From JAVBLT01 sp031553315 (lineage in GTDB: Bacteria > Verrucomicrobiota > Kiritimatiellia > RFP12 > DVOR01): a DNA stretch of 33,186 nucleotides. Shown in pieces: positions 15,190 through 23,377 of the stretch; the stretch's first letter is position 1; each line of letters begins with the position of its first letter. Below the pieces are notes generated by a model. That model saw only the letters and a list, made by a program, of their open reading frames with translations. It was not told where the DNA came from and did not search any database. The DNA is taken from the NCBI GenBank assembly GCA_031553315.1, contig JAVBLT010000014.1:1-33186 (forward strand), in the 5' to 3' direction. A program made the translations under genes and the position numbers.

Positions 15190-18100
15190 TCAGCGCGGCT
15201 GCTCCGGTGTGAGCACAACGGGGAACGAGCGCTTGAGGCGCAGTTTTTTCGCGGCGGGCTCGGTTTCGGGAACAAGCCCGGCTCCGAAACCGGTGACCGT
15301 GCCTTCGGGGGTGCGGATCAACACGCCTTTGAAGGTGGCTTTGGCTGTTCGCAGCAGGGGCGCGCGGGGGCCGGGCAGGGCGATGTAGCCGTTGAAGCCG
15401 CCGTTGAACCGCCCGGTGCCGCGCGAGACGGCGAGCGAGGCGCAGGCGCTGTTTGGGGCGCTGTAATCGTAATCGGCGCCGGCGCGCGCGGGCAGGGTGC
15501 GGCGGGTCGGGATGAAGGCTGTGCCGGCGGCATTGAGGGCGGCGGGGATGCCGCGCAGGAGGGCATCCCACCGCAGATCGCCGGAGGGCTCGGTCGCGCG
15601 GCTTTCGTACCAGGGAATGGAGCCGGGGGCGGCAAAGAGGGCGAGGGCGGAGGGCGGGGGGTCGAAACGCCAGGCGTAGCCGCGCAGGCTGAGGGGCGCG
15701 GTGCCGTAACCGCCGGGGCTGTGGTCTTCCCAGGCGGCGAACCAGCCGCTCGCATCGTCGGTGAAGATCTCGACGGTGTCGGCCTCGGGCGCGAACCAGA
15801 GGAAGGCGGCGAAGAGGTCGCGCGCCCGGTTGTACGGCATGAAAAGCGGGGCGCCGGCAAGGGGCTGGCCGTTTTCCGGGTAAAGCAGGAGGGGGGCGCT
15901 GAGGGAGAGGGCTCTGCCGTCGGGCAAGGCGGCGGCGGCGCGGAGAGTTCCGGCGGTGCCGATGCTGAGGGTCATGCTGCCGTAGCCGGCGGATCCGGTC
16001 TGCATGGCGGCGGTATAGGCGCCGCGGAAGAGGGCGAGGGCGCGCTGGGCCTCAACGTCGCTCCTGTCGCCGAAACGGTTGGCGCGCGCCTCGATGCGGT
16101 AAACCACGCCTTCGGGGGAGCGGGCTTCGCCCCACGCCGCCCCTTGGCGGAAGGCGAGGGTAAGCGCCCAGCCCGTGCGGGTGGAGAAGGTCGCCGCGGC
16201 GGTGCCGTTTTCATCGGGGGCGAGGCTGGCGGAGCCGAAGCTCACGCGGCCCGCGCGGTGAAGCAGGATGGCGGTGGCGCGCCCGGTGCCGGAGCTGATG
16301 GTGGCGGAGAGGGTTCCGGCAATGGTGTAGAGCCCGTTTTCGGCGCCGGCAAGCGGGTCGTAGGCGAGGCCGTTGTAAATGCCGGAAACGGGGAAGGCGG
16401 GGCCTTGGGGGGCTTCGGGGAAGAAATCGCGCCACACGGCGTAAAGCGTGTGGTTCGCGGGGGTGGCCAGGAGGGTGCCGGGGCGGGCAAAGGCGCCTGT
16501 GCCCTCGGCATTCAGGTTCCAGCCGGCGAAGACGGAACCGGGGCGGAGGGGCGCGGGCAGCGCGCCGTAGGGGGAATCGAAAACAAGGGAGAACCGGTTG
16601 GTGCCGGGAAGGGTTCCATCGCCGGGGTCAAGGGTCACGGTATAGGCATTGGCGCTCCAGCGGGCGGTGAGGGTGTGGTCTTGGGCGGTGGCCAGGAGGG
16701 TGGTTCCGCCGGTGATCCGGGTCTCGCCGAGGTACCAGCCCGCGAAGGTGTAGCCGGTGCGGGCGGCGGCGGGCAGGAGGTAGGCGGCGTCGAACACGGC
16801 GTTGGTGGCGGCGGGGGGTGTGCCGGGGGCGCCGTTGAGGTCGAAGGTGACCTGGTAGCTGTTGGGCGACCAGCGGGCGGTGAGGGTATGGTCTTGGGCG
16901 GTGGCCAGGAGGGTGACCCCGCTGATGATCGGGGTCTCGCCGAGGTACCAGCCGGAAAGGGTGTAGCCGGTGCGGGTGGGGGCGGGCAGGAGGTAGGCGG
17001 CATCGAACAGGGCGTTGGTGGAGCCGCCGGTGTCGAAGGTGACCTGGTATGTGTTGGCAGACCAGCGGGCGTGGAGGAGCTGGTTGGTGGCGAGGGCGGC
17101 GAGGGTGGAGGCGGTGATTTGCGTGCCGTTGGTGAGGGCGGTGAACCAGCCGCCGGTTGTATAGCCGGTGCGGGGGGTGATTGCCGGAAGCTCGGCGTAG
17201 GCCAGGCCGTTGGTCACGGTGATGGGGGCGCAACCGGGCTGGTCGAAGCTCACGGTGTAGACGGGTTCGAATTCGCAGGCGCCGATGTCGACGATTGCGA
17301 TGTCTTTGGCGGTGCCGTTGATGATGCGGCCGGGGGCGACGCCGGCATTGTCGCCGGCGTCGGCGCAGGGGGATCCGGGCAGGAGGCGGAAATCGCCGTT
17401 GGCGGCGTCTGCGAAGAGCGGGTCGGCATCGACGCTGTTCACGGCCCATTCGGGCAGGGGCGCGGTGCAGGTGTTGGCGAAGAGCATGTTGCTGTAGAGG
17501 TCGGCGTGGTTGTCGGGCGCGTTGCCCCAGACGATGGTGTTGCGCAGGTTGCAGTAGGAAACGCCGCCGCCGGTTCCGGAGAAGGTCTCGTTGGCGAAAA
17601 CGGTGCAGTTCTCAAGGAGCGAGCCTTGCGCGCCGCCGCCGGCGAAGGCTTCGTTGCCGGTGATGAGGCAGTGGCGCGCGATGGAGTGAACGGCGCCGCC
17701 GCCGTTGGCGGGGGCGTTGTTGCCGGTGATGCGGCAGTCGACGAGGATCGCGCGGGCGGCGCCGCCGCCGCTGCGCTCGGGGGTGTTGGCGGTGAGCACG
17801 CAGTTGGTCAGCAGGCCGCCGAGGGCGCCGCCGCCGTTCATCGCGTAGAAAGTCTCGCCCTGCGGCTGGCCGCCGGTGAGGGTGAAGCCGGAAAGGGTCA
17901 CGCTGTCGGCCCAGGTGGAGGGGGCGTCGAGATCAAAGGCTTCGAACTGATCCCAGGTCATGAAGGAGGCGCAGCGGGTGCCGGGTGTGCCTTGGATGAC
18001 GGTGGTTTCGGGTCCGTTGACGCTTTGAATGAGGAGGATGGCGCCGGTCGAGGCGATGGGGGCGTAGGTGCCGTTGGTCACGGTGATGGTCGCGCCGAAG

Positions 18101-20073
18101 TCGGCGGCGGCGATGGCGCCTTGAATGCTTTTCTTGGCGGTGACCCAGGTGAGGCCGTCGCCGGAATCATCGGCTTGAGCGGCGTCGACGTAAAGGTCGT
18201 TGGGCTTGAAGACGGCGGCGAGCTCGAGGTCGGCGCCGGCGATTTGCACGGTGATCGTGCTGTTGGTGGAGATGATTTTACCGCCGCGCGCCCAATAGGC
18301 GAAGGGGCGGCCGGCCTCCACGGCATTGAAGGAGACGTACTGGCCGTTTGCGGCCACCTGGTAGAGCGGCAAGACGGCGCCGCCGGGATTGGGCACGCTG
18401 ACGGTTGCCACATATCCCTCCACGCCGCCCTCGAAGGCGCCCATATCGACCGCGGCGCCTTGGATGCGGGGATTGCCGGCGAGGTCGGTTTCCGCTGAAA
18501 CGGCGGCGCTGTCGCCCGTGTCGATGCAGGGCGAGGCGGCGCGCAGGCGGTAATCGCCGTGGGCGGCGCTTACGAAGAAGGGAGCGTTGGTGATGTTGTT
18601 GTCGGCCTGCGTCACATCCGGGCAGCAGGAATTGCGGGCCGTGGAAAGCGCGGCGTCGGCATCAAGCGGGGCGGTGTTGCCCCAAACGATGGTGTTGACC
18701 ATTTCCGCGGCGGCGGCGCCGCCGCCTTGCACGGCGGCGGTGTTGCCCGCGAGGGTGCAGCCGTTGAGGCTGGAGGAGTAAGCGCCGCCGCCGCTGAGGG
18801 TTGCGGTGTTGTTGGTCAGGGTGCAGTTGTAAAGGGTGCCGCCGCGCACGCCGCCGCCGTTGTCGGCCCAGCCGCCGGTGATGACGAATCCTTTAACGAC
18901 GGTGTTGGTCTCGCCCGCCCCCCCGAGGTTGGCGCAGCGCGCGGCGCCGTTGCCGGCGATGGTGCAGGTCTGCCCGTTCACGCGTTTGGCGATGGTGAGG
19001 GGCAGGTTGTAGCTGTTGGTGACGGGTGCGTAGACGCCGCCTTCGGCGAGGATGAGGGCGTTGGTGTGGGCGGCGGCTTTGGCGGTGTCGATCGCGGCCT
19101 GGATGGATTCTTTGGGGGTCTCGGGCGTGAGGCCGTCGTTGCCGTTGCCACCGGAGGGGGCGACATAGTAAACCGGGGCGCTGCCCGTGTATCGGTAGGC
19201 GCCCATATTGGCGCCGTTTTCGCCGGTTCCGGCGCAGGGCGAGGCGGGTTGCAGGTGATAATCGCCGTTGGCGGGGTCTACGAAGAGCGGATCGGCGCTG
19301 ATGTTGGTGCTGTTGTCGTTGTTGGGGTTGAAGGGGGTGATGCAGGAGTGGGTCGGTCGGCACTCGGCGCTGTAGTTCGGGCTGAAGCTGCCGTCTCTCA
19401 CGGTGTTGTCCCAGATGATGGAATTGCGGATGGCGCAGTTGCTCGTGCCGCCGGGGAAGTTGAGCATGGTTCCTGAGTTTCCGGCGACGGTGCACCGGTC
19501 GAGGTCGCACTTCAGCGCGCCGCCGACGAAATGTTCGGCGTGGTTGCCGGTAATCAGGCAGCGGGTGAGGGCGCTCATGTAGGCGCCGCCGCCGCGGGCG
19601 GATCGGCAGTTGCGGATCACGCAATCGGCAAGGGTACCGCCGACCACGCCGCCGCCGTCGCTGGGCGAGGGATCGGTATCTTGGGTGACGCCGTTTTGCA
19701 GGGTGAAGCCCACGAGCACGGTATTGGTCACGGAGAGCGCCACGGCATTGTAGCTGGCGAGCCACTGGGCCTCGGTCATGAGGGTGGCGCAGCGGTCGGA
19801 TCCGCCGCCGTCGATAAACGTCACCTCGGCTCCGTGTTCAGCGCGGATGGTGATGGCGGTATCCGCCGTTGTGATGGGGCCGTAGACGCCGGGGGCCACG
19901 GTGACGGTGTCGCCGGGGCTGGCGATGTCAATCGCGGCCTGGATGCTCGTTTTGGCGTTGACCCGGGAAAGACCGTCGCCGCCATTGCCGGCGGGTGAAA
20001 CAAAAAACTCGGTGGCCGGCGCAAAGGCCGCGCATAGAAGAACCGCTGAAAAAGAGATGAGGACGGGGTTCAT
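15190..20073 (-). CDS. Giant secreted protein with beta-helix modules and InlB-type repeats
   Basis: This 1627-residue protein has a signal peptide (about 1-21). Three parallel beta-helix modules follow, each opened by a version of 'FVSPxGNGGDGL...SIQAAID' (about 23-300, 300-555 and 640-950), with many 'GGG' and 'N-T' turns and an ending like 'DLAGNPRIQGAAVDMGAFE'. These resemble Pmp-like or choice-of-anchor proteins. A divergent InlB-like piece sits near 555-635. Four InlB B-type (Listeria-Bacteroides) repeats follow (about 960-1235), each with 'TFD...RTGYTxxGW' and 'LTARW'. The last 390 residues form two related beta-rich segments starting 'GIYNGL' and 'GAYTAA'. It is probably a surface adhesin or glycan-binding protein. 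The C-terminus (ends TPEQPR) lacks the tail shared by the other large proteins. The ribosome binding site AAAGGG lies 6 nt before ATG and its AAAGG can pair with CCTTT just upstream (20080-20093). Confidence 0.82.
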   Translation of the reverse strand: MNPVLISFSAVLLCAAFAPATEFFVSPAGNGGDGLSRVNAKTSIQAAIDIASPGDTVTVAPGVYGPITTADTAITIRAEHGAEVTFIDGGGSDRCATLMTEAQWLASYNAVALSVTNTVLVGFTLQNGVTQDTDPSPSDGGGVVGGTLADCVIRNCRSARGGGAYMSALTRCLITGNHAEHFVGGALKCDLDRCTVAGNSGTMLNFPGGTSNCAIRNSIIWDNTVRDGSFSPNYSAECRPTHSCITPFNPNNDNSTNISADPLFVDPANGDYHLQPASPCAGTGENGANMGAYRYTGSAPVYYVAPSGGNGNDGLTPETPKESIQAAIDTAKAAAHTNALILAEGGVYAPVTNSYNLPLTIAKRVNGQTCTIAGNGAARCANLGGAGETNTVVKGFVITGGWADNGGGVRGGTLYNCTLTNNTATLSGGGAYSSSLNGCTLAGNTAAVQGGGAAAAEMVNTIVWGNTAPLDADAALSTARNSCCPDVTQADNNITNAPFFVSAAHGDYRLRAASPCIDTGDSAAVSAETDLAGNPRIQGAAVDMGAFEGGVEGYVATVSVPNPGGAVLPLYQVAANGQYVSFNAVEAGRPFAYWARGGKIISTNSTITVQIAGADLELAAVFKPNDLYVDAAQADDSGDGLTWVTAKKSIQGAIAAADFGATITVTNGTYAPIASTGAILLIQSVNGPETTVIQGTPGTRCASFMTWDQFEAFDLDAPSTWADSVTLSGFTLTGGQPQGETFYAMNGGGALGGLLTNCVLTANTPERSGGGAARAILVDCRITGNNAPANGGGAVHSIARHCLITGNEAFAGGGAQGSLLENCTVFANETFSGTGGGVSYCNLRNTIVWGNAPDNHADLYSNMLFANTCTAPLPEWAVNSVDADPLFADAANGDFRLLPGSPCADAGDNAGVAPGRIINGTAKDIAIVDIGACEFEPVYTVSFDQPGCAPITVTNGLAYAELPAITPRTGYTTGGWFTALTNGTQITASTLAALATNQLLHARWSANTYQVTFDTGGSTNALFDAAYLLPAPTRTGYTLSGWYLGETPIISGVTLLATAQDHTLTARWSPNSYQVTFDLNGAPGTPPAATNAVFDAAYLLPAAARTGYTFAGWYLGETRITGGTTLLATAQDHTLTARWSANAYTVTLDPGDGTLPGTNRFSLVFDSPYGALPAPLRPGSVFAGWNLNAEGTGAFARPGTLLATPANHTLYAVWRDFFPEAPQGPAFPVSGIYNGLAYDPLAGAENGLYTIAGTLSATISSGTGRATAILLHRAGRVSFGSASLAPDENGTAAATFSTRTGWALTLAFRQGAAWGEARSPEGVVYRIEARANRFGDRSDVEAQRALALFRGAYTAAMQTGSAGYGSMTLSIGTAGTLRAAAALPDGRALSLSAPLLLYPENGQPLAGAPLFMPYNRARDLFAAFLWFAPEADTVEIFTDDASGWFAAWEDHSPGGYGTAPLSLRGYAWRFDPPPSALALFAAPGSIPWYESRATEPSGDLRWDALLRGIPAALNAAGTAFIPTRRTLPARAGADYDYSAPNSACASLAVSRGTGRFNGGFNGYIALPGPRAPLLRTAKATFKGVLIRTPEGTVTGFGAGLVPETEPAAKKLRLKRSFPVVLTPEQPR
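16661..16740 (-). repeat. Intragenic repeat in InlB-type module, copy A
   Basis: This segment is nearly identical to 16874-16953 at an offset of 213 bp (71 codons). Both encode the 'GWYLGET...TLLATAQDHTLTARW' part of adjacent InlB-type repeats. A third, more diverged unit lies about 192 bp further on. High DNA identity suggests recent duplication or exchange. Confidence 0.8.
16874..16953 (-). repeat. Intragenic repeat in InlB-type module, copy B
   Basis: Partner of 16661-16740. The differences cluster in the codons for the 'PIISGV' versus 'RITGGT' segment. Confidence 0.8.
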
Positions 20074-20104
20074 TTTTTCCCTTTCGAAAAAGGATTGAGT
20101 AAAA

Positions 20105-20154
20105 TCTTAATGTGCAAATAAACATTAAGAAGCCGCACAGCTTCCGTTTAATGT
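20105..20154. promoter_or_regulatory. Three TTAATGT half-sites in the leader of the beta-helix/InlB gene
   Basis: TCTTAATG (20105-20112) and CATTAAGA (20123-20130) form a perfect 8-bp inverted repeat with a 10-nt centre. A third TTAATGT lies at 20148-20154. On the minus strand they fall just downstream of the -10 box (20161-20166), where a repressor or an RNA hairpin could act. Confidence 0.45.
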
Positions 20155-20160
20155 AGAAAG

Positions 20161-20189
20161 ATAATATCCGTTTCAGATTTATTTGACAA
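20161..20189 (-). promoter_or_regulatory. Sigma-70 promoter of the beta-helix/InlB-repeat gene
   Basis: On the minus strand TTGTCA (20184-20189) and TATTAT (20161-20166) are separated by 17 bp. The start codon at 20073 is about 88 bp downstream, giving a long leader. The -35 box directly follows a T7 run that ends the preceding methyltransferase unit. Confidence 0.8.
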
Positions 20190-20214
20190 CAAAAAAAGCA
20201 GCCGTTCCGTTTTT

Positions 20215-20940
20215 TCAACCGGAGCGCGCGGCGTGGAGCGCGATCGCGCAGGCGGAGACCACGTTGAGCGAGTTTTTGCGGCCGTAGAGGGGAATGCGGA
20301 CAACGGCGTCGCAGGCTTCGACGGTTTGGGGGTCGAGGCCGAAGCGCTCGCTGCCCAGGAGGACGACGGCGGGGTAATCCCAGGCGAATTCCGAAAGGGC
20401 TGGCGCGGAGGCCACCGTTTCGAGGGCGATGCAGCGCCTGCCTTCGCGGCGGAGGGTTTTCACGGCTTCGAGGGCGCGGTCGAAGCGCCGCCAGGGAACC
20501 CATTTTTCGGCGCCGAGGGCGGCGGCGGCCACGCGGGGTTCTTCGGGGGAGGGGGAGTAGCCGGTGAGGATCACCTCTTCGAGGCCGAAGCATTCGGCGG
20601 TGCGGAAAAGGCCGCCCATGTTCATGGCGGAGCGGATGTTGTCGGCCAAAACGGCAAGGGGGGGGAGGGAAACGGGCGCGGCGAGGGGGGAATCGGCGGT
20701 GAGAATGTCGACGTCGGTCACTTTGATTCGGGCGAGGGCGCGCTCCACGGGCACGAGGGCGGCCCAGAGGTCCTGGCGCGTCATCCCCGGTCTGAAGAGG
20801 CGGGCGAGGGCGTGGAGGCGGGGTTCGTGGGGGAGGGCTTCGAGGTCGCGGCGCAGGGCGGCGATTGAGGCGGGATCGAGGGCGGCGTCGAGCGCGAGGA
20901 GGCGTTGATGCAGCCTGCGCCAGTTTTTTTCATCGGTCAC
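20215..20940 (-). CDS. SpoU/TrmH-family RNA 2'-O-methyltransferase
   Basis: This 241-residue cytoplasmic enzyme transfers a methyl group from S-adenosylmethionine to a ribose 2'-OH in tRNA or rRNA. The SPOUT knot motifs are clear: motif 1 'ADNIRSAMNMGGLFRTAECFG' region (about 98-118; the Arg-Asn pair is typical), motif 2 'LLGSERFGLD' (about 194-203) and motif 3 'IPLYGRKNSLNVVSACAIA' (about 216-234). An N-terminal helical extension of about 90 residues precedes the knot and may bind RNA. The start is GTG at 20940, with GGGGGAG about 10 nt upstream; it overlaps the preceding small gene by 11 nt. A weak 5-bp stem followed by T7 (about 20191-20220) may end the unit. The target nucleotide cannot be assigned; TrmH, RlmB and others share these motifs. 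Confidence 0.88.
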   Translation of the reverse strand: MTDEKNWRRLHQRLLALDAALDPASIAALRRDLEALPHEPRLHALARLFRPGMTRQDLWAALVPVERALARIKVTDVDILTADSPLAAPVSLPPLAVLADNIRSAMNMGGLFRTAECFGLEEVILTGYSPSPEEPRVAAAALGAEKWVPWRRFDRALEAVKTLRREGRRCIALETVASAPALSEFAWDYPAVVLLGSERFGLDPQTVEACDAVVRIPLYGRKNSLNVVSACAIALHAARSG

Positions 20941-21199
20941 GGCGGTCTTCTCCCCCGCCGCGCAGCCAGCGGAAAAAACGCCAGCCGGCCCAGGCGATGA
21001 GCCCGGCGGCGAGGAAGTGCCGGGCGAGGAGAAAGACGACCGCTCCGCTCATGCCCGCGAGCCGCGCGAAGAGGGGAAAGGAGAAGGCCATCAGCCCGAT
21101 CACACTGAACACGCTGAAGAAGAGGATCTTTTCTTTCAGCGGGTTTTTCGGTTTGCGGGGCTCGGGCATGGGGATGATCTTTCGTTTTTTTATTCTCAC
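20930..21199 (-). CDS. Small two-helix membrane protein of unknown function
   Basis: This 89-residue protein has a very basic N-terminus (about 1-25), two hydrophobic segments (about 27-45 and 50-72) and an arginine-rich tail. No family is recognised. The start is GTG at 21197-21199 with a perfect GGAGG 6 nt upstream; an in-frame ATG at 21169 has only a weak site. The GTG and its ribosome binding site lie inside a 10-bp perfect inverted repeat. It follows metG by 30 bp and overlaps the methyltransferase gene by 11 nt, so it is co-transcribed with both. Confidence 0.7.
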   Translation of the reverse strand: MRIKKRKIIPMPEPRKPKNPLKEKILFFSVFSVIGLMAFSFPLFARLAGMSGAVVFLLARHFLAAGLIAWAGWRFFRWLRGGGEDRRDR

Positions 21200-21220
21200 G
21201 CCGCGCCTCCGCGTGAGAAT
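21192..21220 (-). promoter_or_regulatory. Perfect 10-bp hairpin enclosing a ribosome binding site and GTG start
   Basis: ATTCTCACGC (21192-21201) and GCGTGAGAAT (21211-21220) are perfect inverted repeats with a 9-nt loop. On the minus strand the loop carries GGAGG and the downstream arm carries the GTG start codon of the small membrane protein. There is no T run after it on the minus strand, so it is not a normal terminator of metG. It could limit translation of the downstream genes or act as an RNA processing site. Confidence 0.65.
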
Positions 21221-21229
21221 TCCCCGTTT

Positions 21230-23260
21230 TTACCGCACGCGGGCGCCGGGAGCGGCGGAGCCGTCGGGCAGGGCGGCGAAGAGGGCGCCGTCGGCATTGG
21301 CGGCGGCGAGGATCATGCCTTCGCTGAGGCCGAAGCGCATTTTGCGGGGGGCGAGGTTGGCCACGATGATCACGCTGCGGCCGATGAGGGCGGCGGGGTC
21401 GTAGCTGGCGCGGATGCCGGCGAAAATCTGGCGGGGGTTGGGGTCGCCGGCGTCGACCAGCACGCGGATGAGTTTGTCGGAGCCTTCCACGGCTTGGGCT
21501 TCGAGGATTTTGGCCACGCGCAGATCCACTTTGGAGAAGGTTTCGTAATCAATCTCGGGGGCGGGTGGCTCGGGGAAGGCGGTTTGGGTCTTTTTGACTT
21601 CTTTTTTGGGGGCGGGGGCGGGGGCGGGGAGGGCGGCTTTGCTGGCTTCGACCATGGCCTGGACTTGGGCGGTTTCGATGCGGGTGGCGAGGTAGGCGTA
21701 GGGGGCGATGGCGGTGTTTTCGACGACGTTCTGGGCATCGGCCCACTGCCAGGCGGGCTCGCCGAAGAGGGTTTCGGCTTTTTCGGCGTAGAGGGGGAGG
21801 ATGGGTTTGAGGCAGACGGCCATGAAGCGGAAGAAGTTGAGCGTGGAGGTCAGGACGGCCTGGGTGGCGGCGGGGTCGGTCTTGACGAGGGCCCAGGGGG
21901 CTTTGGCGTCGAAGTATTTGTTGGCTTCGTCGGCAATGGTTCGGAGGAGGACCATGACGCGGCAGAAATCGCGTTTTTCGTAGGCTTCGGCAATTTCGGC
22001 CTGCTGGGCGTGGAAGTGCTTGAGGAGGGTGTGGCCTTCTTTGTCGATGGCGGTCATGGCGCCGGCGAAGTGTTTGTGGAGCATTTGGGCGCCGCGGGAG
22101 GCGAGGTTGGTGATTTTGCCGACGAGGTCGGAGTTGACGCGGTTGACGAAGTCGTCGAGGTTCCAATCCATGTCGTCGGTGGAGCCGTTGAGCTTGCAGG
22201 CGTAGTAGAAGCGGAGGGCCTGGGCTGGGAGGTGGGTGAGGTAGGTGCGGGCGTTGATGAAGGTGCCTTTGGATTTGCTCATTTTCTCGCCGTTGACGGT
22301 GAGAAAGCCGTGGACGAAGACTTCGTTGGGGGTGCGGTAGCCTGCTCGGTGAAGGAGGGCGGGCCAGAAGAGGCAGTGAAAGCGGACGATGTCTTTGCCG
22401 ATGAAGTGGTAGACTTCGGCGCTGGGGTTGCCCCACCAGTCGTCGAAGGTCTGGTTGTGCTCTTCGCACCATTTGGTTACGGTGGCCATGTAGCCGATGG
22501 GGGCGTCGAGCCACACGTAGAAGTATTTTCCGGGGTGGCCGGGGATTTCGAAGCCGAAGTAGGGGGCGTCGCGGGAGATGTTCCAGCCGCGGAGGGGTTC
22601 GCCGAACCATTCCATGAGTTTTTTGGCGATGTCGGGGGCGGTGTGGGCGGGGATCCATTTTTCGAGGAATTCGCGGGAGGGCTCGAGCTCGAAGAAGAGC
22701 TGTTCGCTGTCGCGCATGACGGGGGGGCGGCTGCAGATGGAGCAGGCGGGTTCGACGAGCTCGGCCACGCCGTAGGTGGCGCCGCAGGCGTCGCACGAGT
22801 CGCCGTATTGGTTGGGGGCGGCGCATTTGGGGCAGATGCCTTTGACGAAGCGGTCGGGGAGGAACATGTTGTCGTGTTCGCAGAAGAGCTGGGCGACGGT
22901 TCGGGTGGAGATGTCGCCCTGGAGCTTGATTTTCTGGAAGATGTCTCGGCTGAGGGTTTCGTTTTCGGTGCTGTTTGTGGTGTAGTAGCGGTCGAAGCTG
23001 ATTTCGAATTGGGCGAAGTCTTTCACATGTTCGGCGTAGCTTTTGGCGATGATGGCTTCGGGGGTTGTGCCTTCCTTGCGGGCGCGGATCATCATGGGGG
23101 TGCCGTGGGTGTCGTCGGCGCACATGTAGATGCAGGCGTTGCCGCGCATTTTCTGGAAGCGCACCCAGAAATCGGTTTGCAGGTACTCGACCAGGTGGCC
23201 CAGGTGAATGGGGCCGTTGGCGTAGGGCAGCGCGGATGTAACGATGATTTTTCTCTGCAT
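21230..23260 (-). CDS. metG: Methionyl-tRNA synthetase with C-terminal tRNA-binding domain
   Basis: MetG charges tRNA-Met with methionine in the cytoplasm. The 676-residue protein has the HIGH-type motif 'PIHLGH' (17-22), a zinc-binding knuckle region with paired CxxC ('CPKC', 'CDAC', 'CSIC'; about 143-180), the KMSKS loop 'KMSKSKGTF' (about 326-334), and an anticodon-binding helical domain with 'WNLDDFVNRVNSDL'. The last 105 residues are an EMAP/Trbp111-like OB-fold domain ('FSKVDLRVAKILEA', 'NLAPRKMRFGLSEGM') that allows dimerisation and tRNA binding, linked by a Pro/Ala/Lys-rich spacer. A strong ribosome binding site, GAGGAGGGG, lies 8 nt before ATG. It is the first gene of a unit with the small membrane protein and the SpoU methyltransferase. 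Confidence 0.98.
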   Translation of the reverse strand: MQRKIIVTSALPYANGPIHLGHLVEYLQTDFWVRFQKMRGNACIYMCADDTHGTPMMIRARKEGTTPEAIIAKSYAEHVKDFAQFEISFDRYYTTNSTENETLSRDIFQKIKLQGDISTRTVAQLFCEHDNMFLPDRFVKGICPKCAAPNQYGDSCDACGATYGVAELVEPACSICSRPPVMRDSEQLFFELEPSREFLEKWIPAHTAPDIAKKLMEWFGEPLRGWNISRDAPYFGFEIPGHPGKYFYVWLDAPIGYMATVTKWCEEHNQTFDDWWGNPSAEVYHFIGKDIVRFHCLFWPALLHRAGYRTPNEVFVHGFLTVNGEKMSKSKGTFINARTYLTHLPAQALRFYYACKLNGSTDDMDWNLDDFVNRVNSDLVGKITNLASRGAQMLHKHFAGAMTAIDKEGHTLLKHFHAQQAEIAEAYEKRDFCRVMVLLRTIADEANKYFDAKAPWALVKTDPAATQAVLTSTLNFFRFMAVCLKPILPLYAEKAETLFGEPAWQWADAQNVVENTAIAPYAYLATRIETAQVQAMVEASKAALPAPAPAPKKEVKKTQTAFPEPPAPEIDYETFSKVDLRVAKILEAQAVEGSDKLIRVLVDAGDPNPRQIFAGIRASYDPAALIGRSVIIVANLAPRKMRFGLSEGMILAAANADGALFAALPDGSAAPGARVR

Positions 23261-23295
23261 GGGAATCCCCTCCTCGAAATTGACAAACCGGCCTT

Positions 23296-23324
23296 ATGCT
23301 ACACGCTTTACGCCGCGCTTTCAA
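23296..23324 (-). promoter_or_regulatory. Promoter of the metG unit
   Basis: On the minus strand TTGAAA (23319-23324) and TAGCAT (23296-23301) are separated by 17 bp. The start codon at 23260 is 36 bp below the -10 box. It lies directly after the terminator of the preceding SGNH gene. Confidence 0.6.
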
Positions 23325-23329
23325 CACAA

Positions 23330-23363
23330 AAAAACGGGGCGGAATCGCTTCCGCCCCGTTTTT
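23330..23363 (-). terminator. Strong intrinsic terminator of the larger SGNH/beta-strand-repeat gene
   Basis: A perfect 15-bp stem with a 4-nt loop (23330-23344 with 23349-23363), GC-rich in its centre, is followed by T residues on the minus strand. It lies 14 bp after the stop codon at 23378. Its symmetry means it could also stop plus-strand transcripts. Confidence 0.92.
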
Positions 23364-23377
23364 CCCGCGTGATGCCT

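Noticed and set aside
15036..15275. N-terminally extended form of the FtsB-like protein (173 residues)
   Set aside because: The extra 80 residues cross the neighbour's terminator and the TTGACA/TATACT promoter, so they would not be in the transcript; the ATG at 15035 starts the normal FtsB layout.
15097..18498. Plus-strand open frame of about 1130 codons opposite the beta-helix/InlB gene
   Set aside because: Same Gly-rich antisense signature; the minus-strand gene has signal peptide, repeats, promoter and terminator.
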